A stretch of DNA of 13,375 nucleotides from JAFMIT01 sp044341215 (lineage in GTDB: Bacteria; Actinomycetota; Actinomycetes; S36-B12; UBA5976): the NCBI GenBank assembly GCA_044341215.1, contig JBIISC010000025.1:1-13375 (forward strand), given 5' to 3'. Within the stretch, counting starts at the first letter, position 1; every line of letters begins with the position of its first letter. The notes under the pieces were generated by a model, which saw only the letters and a list, made by a program, of their open reading frames with translations, was not told where the DNA came from and searched no databases. Of this stretch, positions 11,915-13,375 are shown in pieces. A program made the position numbers and the translations under genes.

Positions 11915-13075
11915 TTAGCCCAGTTCGCGCACGAACCGCCGGGCTAAGAGCGCCACATCCTCAGGGTCTGCCAGGCGGTGGTCAGCGATGACAGTCAAAT
12001 AAAGAGTCTGATCGCTTGCCTGCATTCCAACCGAAAGCGCGAGTGGTTGAGGCTTGATCAAAATGCCAGCAGCTGCCACAACTGAAGAATCACTTGCATC
12101 AACTAAACCAGTAGTACTTGATGTCAGGTATTCAATTGCAATCTGACCTTTAGCAGCATTCGAAATAATTTCTTTAAGTTTTGTTGCAAAGTCATTGGAT
12201 GGATTTGCTGATACTGCAACAACTGGAGTTACCACGCCATGGGGAGCCATCACACTGAATGCAATTTTGACTTCACTAAAACTATGCGGTGCACCGTTGT
12301 TCCAATTTGCGTGTAATTCTGGATGAGCTAAAAGTGCTCGCGCCCAAGCGGAAGAAATCTTCACTAAGCGTTCTGTTTTTTCACTTGGTAACCAAGCCAC
12401 TTTTTCAGCAAAAGTCATTGAGAATGCTGGAATGTCAGATGAAGCTGCAATTGCTTTAGCAATCGCTAGTCGGGTCTTTAAACGCTTTTCTAATGTGCGT
12501 TCTTGATTCGAAGCAGAATTTGCAAGGTTTTCAACATCTGCATGCTTGATTACGCCATCTGCTCCAGTGCCAAGAACTCTTGCAAGATCAACCTTCAAAT
12601 CACGGGCAACTTCGCGCGCTTTTGGAGTTGCCAAGATATCACCAGTATTTACAACTGGATTTTCAATAACTGGAACTACTTGAGCTATAGGAGTTTCTGC
12701 AGCCATAGGAGCTGCTGGAGCAACCGGTGAGGTTGGAGTAGCAGGTGCAACTGGTTCGGCAATAGTTGGTTCAACGGCAGGAGTTTCGCTAGCAGGAGCA
12801 GGTGCATCAAAAATACCTGCAAGCAAATCATCTTCAATTGAATCCACCATTATTAATGGCGCTCCTACATCCATAACATCGCCAGGGTTTCCAAGCAATG
12901 AAATTACTTTGCCACTTGCAGTCGCTTCAACTTCCATATCAATTTTGTCAGTTGCAACTTCGCAAACCACATCGCCAGCTTTTATTTCTTGGCCAACTTC
13001 AACATGCCAAACAAGAAGTTCTCCCTCAGTCATAGTCATTGACATCTTTGGCATCACGATCGCTACTTGTGGCAT
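11915..13075 (-). CDS. 2-oxoacid dehydrogenase complex E2 (lipoyl acyltransferase), altered active-site motif
   Basis: A 386-residue protein. The lipoyl domain, about 1-78, has lipoyl Lys44 in ATDKIDMEVEA. A Pro/Ala/Thr-rich linker spans about 88-143. The peripheral subunit-binding domain, about 147-183, reads ILATPKAREVARDLKVDLARVLGTGADGVIKHADV. A shortened acyltransferase domain spans about 195-386. E2 carries acyl groups from E1 to CoA in pyruvate, branched-chain or acetoin dehydrogenase complexes; the sequence does not settle which. The usual C-terminal HxxxDG motif reads HRLADP: His366 and Asp370 remain, but Gly is Pro. The TFTISNLG-like segment is also replaced (LTSSTTGLVDASDSS). ATG 13075 overlaps the E1 beta stop as TAATG. 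Activity may be changed or reduced. Confidence 0.85.
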   Translation of the reverse strand: MPQVAIVMPKMSMTMTEGELLVWHVEVGQEIKAGDVVCEVATDKIDMEVEATASGKVISLLGNPGDVMDVGAPLIMVDSIEDDLLAGIFDAPAPASETPAVEPTIAEPVAPATPTSPVAPAAPMAAETPIAQVVPVIENPVVNTGDILATPKAREVARDLKVDLARVLGTGADGVIKHADVENLANSASNQERTLEKRLKTRLAIAKAIAASSDIPAFSMTFAEKVAWLPSEKTERLVKISSAWARALLAHPELHANWNNGAPHSFSEVKIAFSVMAPHGVVTPVVAVSANPSNDFATKLKEIISNAAKGQIAIEYLTSSTTGLVDASDSSVVAAAGILIKPQPLALSVGMQASDQTLYLTVIADHRLADPEDVALLARRFVRELG

Positions 13076-13375
13076 TACGGCTCCCGGATTAGATCTTCAA
13101 CAGCTTGAATGATATTTGGGATTTGTGGGACTACTGCTTTTTCAAGTTGTGGCGCGTAAGGGATAGGAATATCCATACCGCATAGACGTTTGATTGGCGC
13201 TTCAAGTGAATACAAACTCTTGCCTTCAGCTAAGCGAGCAGAAACTTCAGCCATAAATCCAACATGCTTTGGTGCTTCTTGGACTAACAAAATTCGACCA
13301 GTTGCCCGCACTGCCTCTTCGATTGGCTCCATGTCGAGTGGTGACAATGTGCGAACATCGATGACCGTTGCTTCA
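13075..13375 (-). CDS. 2-oxoacid dehydrogenase E1 beta subunit, C-terminal part, 5' end beyond window
   Basis: The last 99 codons are present, with the frame open to the right edge (first full codon at 13374). EATVIDVRTLSPLDMEPIEEAVRATGRILLVQEAPKHVGFMAEVSARL is the C-terminal transketolase domain of thiamine-diphosphate E1 beta subunits; LEAPIKRLCGMDIPIPYAPQLEKAVVPQ follows as usual. E1 alpha/beta decarboxylates a 2-oxoacid and passes the acyl group to the E2 lipoyl arm. The TTG at 13347 is an internal codon, not a start. The TAATG overlap with E2 shows an operon, and E1 alpha is expected just outside the window. Confidence 0.9.
   Translation of the reverse strand, partial: EATVIDVRTLSPLDMEPIEEAVRATGRILLVQEAPKHVGFMAEVSARLAEGKSLYSLEAPIKRLCGMDIPIPYAPQLEKAVVPQIPNIIQAVEDLIREP

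Noticed and set aside
1..13375. Mobile element, phage, CRISPR or defence system
   Set aside because: No transposase, integrase, cas-like gene, spaced repeat array or tRNA attachment site was seen. Gene content and synteny are chromosomal.

Overview
The window reads as a chromosomal segment of a low-GC actinobacterium. It has a mycothiol glycosyltransferase (MshA), the actinobacterial phosphate pair SenX3-RegX3, and an LpqE/CarD/IspD neighbourhood that matches the order known from Mycobacterium. The base composition is clearly AT-richer than in mycobacteria or streptomycetes. Short intergenic gaps, frequent TAATG/ATGA/GTGA gene overlaps and apparently leaderless starts suggest a streamlined genome. 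A freshwater lineage such as Nanopelagicales (acI) would fit, but that placement is inference. No tRNA, rRNA, CRISPR array, insertion sequence or phage gene was seen. No stretch over 300 bases lacks a gene.

Layout. 1-2310 (minus): a phoU-mshA-gpmA operon, with gpmA cut by the left edge. 2311-2455: a divergent control region with a likely PHO box and a perfect 14-bp palindrome. 2456-4203 (plus): senX3-regX3, four-base overlap; this SenX3 has no membrane segment. 4227-4769 (minus): an LpqE-like lipoprotein with a leaderless promoter. 4914-6052 (plus): carD, then an IspD-family protein that has lost its nucleotide-binding loop.

6049-11734 (minus) is one long operon. In transcription order it encodes a SorC-type sugar regulator, GutM, a glucitol-type PTS permease (IIC, membrane half of IIBC, IIB, IIA), a Rossmann/SAF-domain oxidoreductase of the family that contains the DXR-like (DRL, DXR-II) enzymes, an intact IspD, and a small zinc-ribbon protein. 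11735-11914 holds a candidate SorC operator and a 34-bp perfect inverted repeat. 11915-13375 (minus): a 2-oxoacid dehydrogenase E2 with an altered active-site motif and the C-terminal end of its E1 beta subunit.

The most interesting part is the PTS-oxidoreductase-IspD operon. It lacks the usual sorbitol-6-phosphate dehydrogenase in this window. It places a transporter that phosphorylates its substrate beside two enzymes that could perform consecutive steps of the MEP isoprenoid pathway (DXP to MEP, MEP to CDP-ME). The syntenic IspD next to CarD looks catalytically dead, so the PTS-linked IspD may be the working enzyme. A sugar-responsive or salvage-fed entry to isoprenoid synthesis is a testable hypothesis, not a conclusion. 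A dedicated polyol catabolic route with recruited enzymes is the main alternative.
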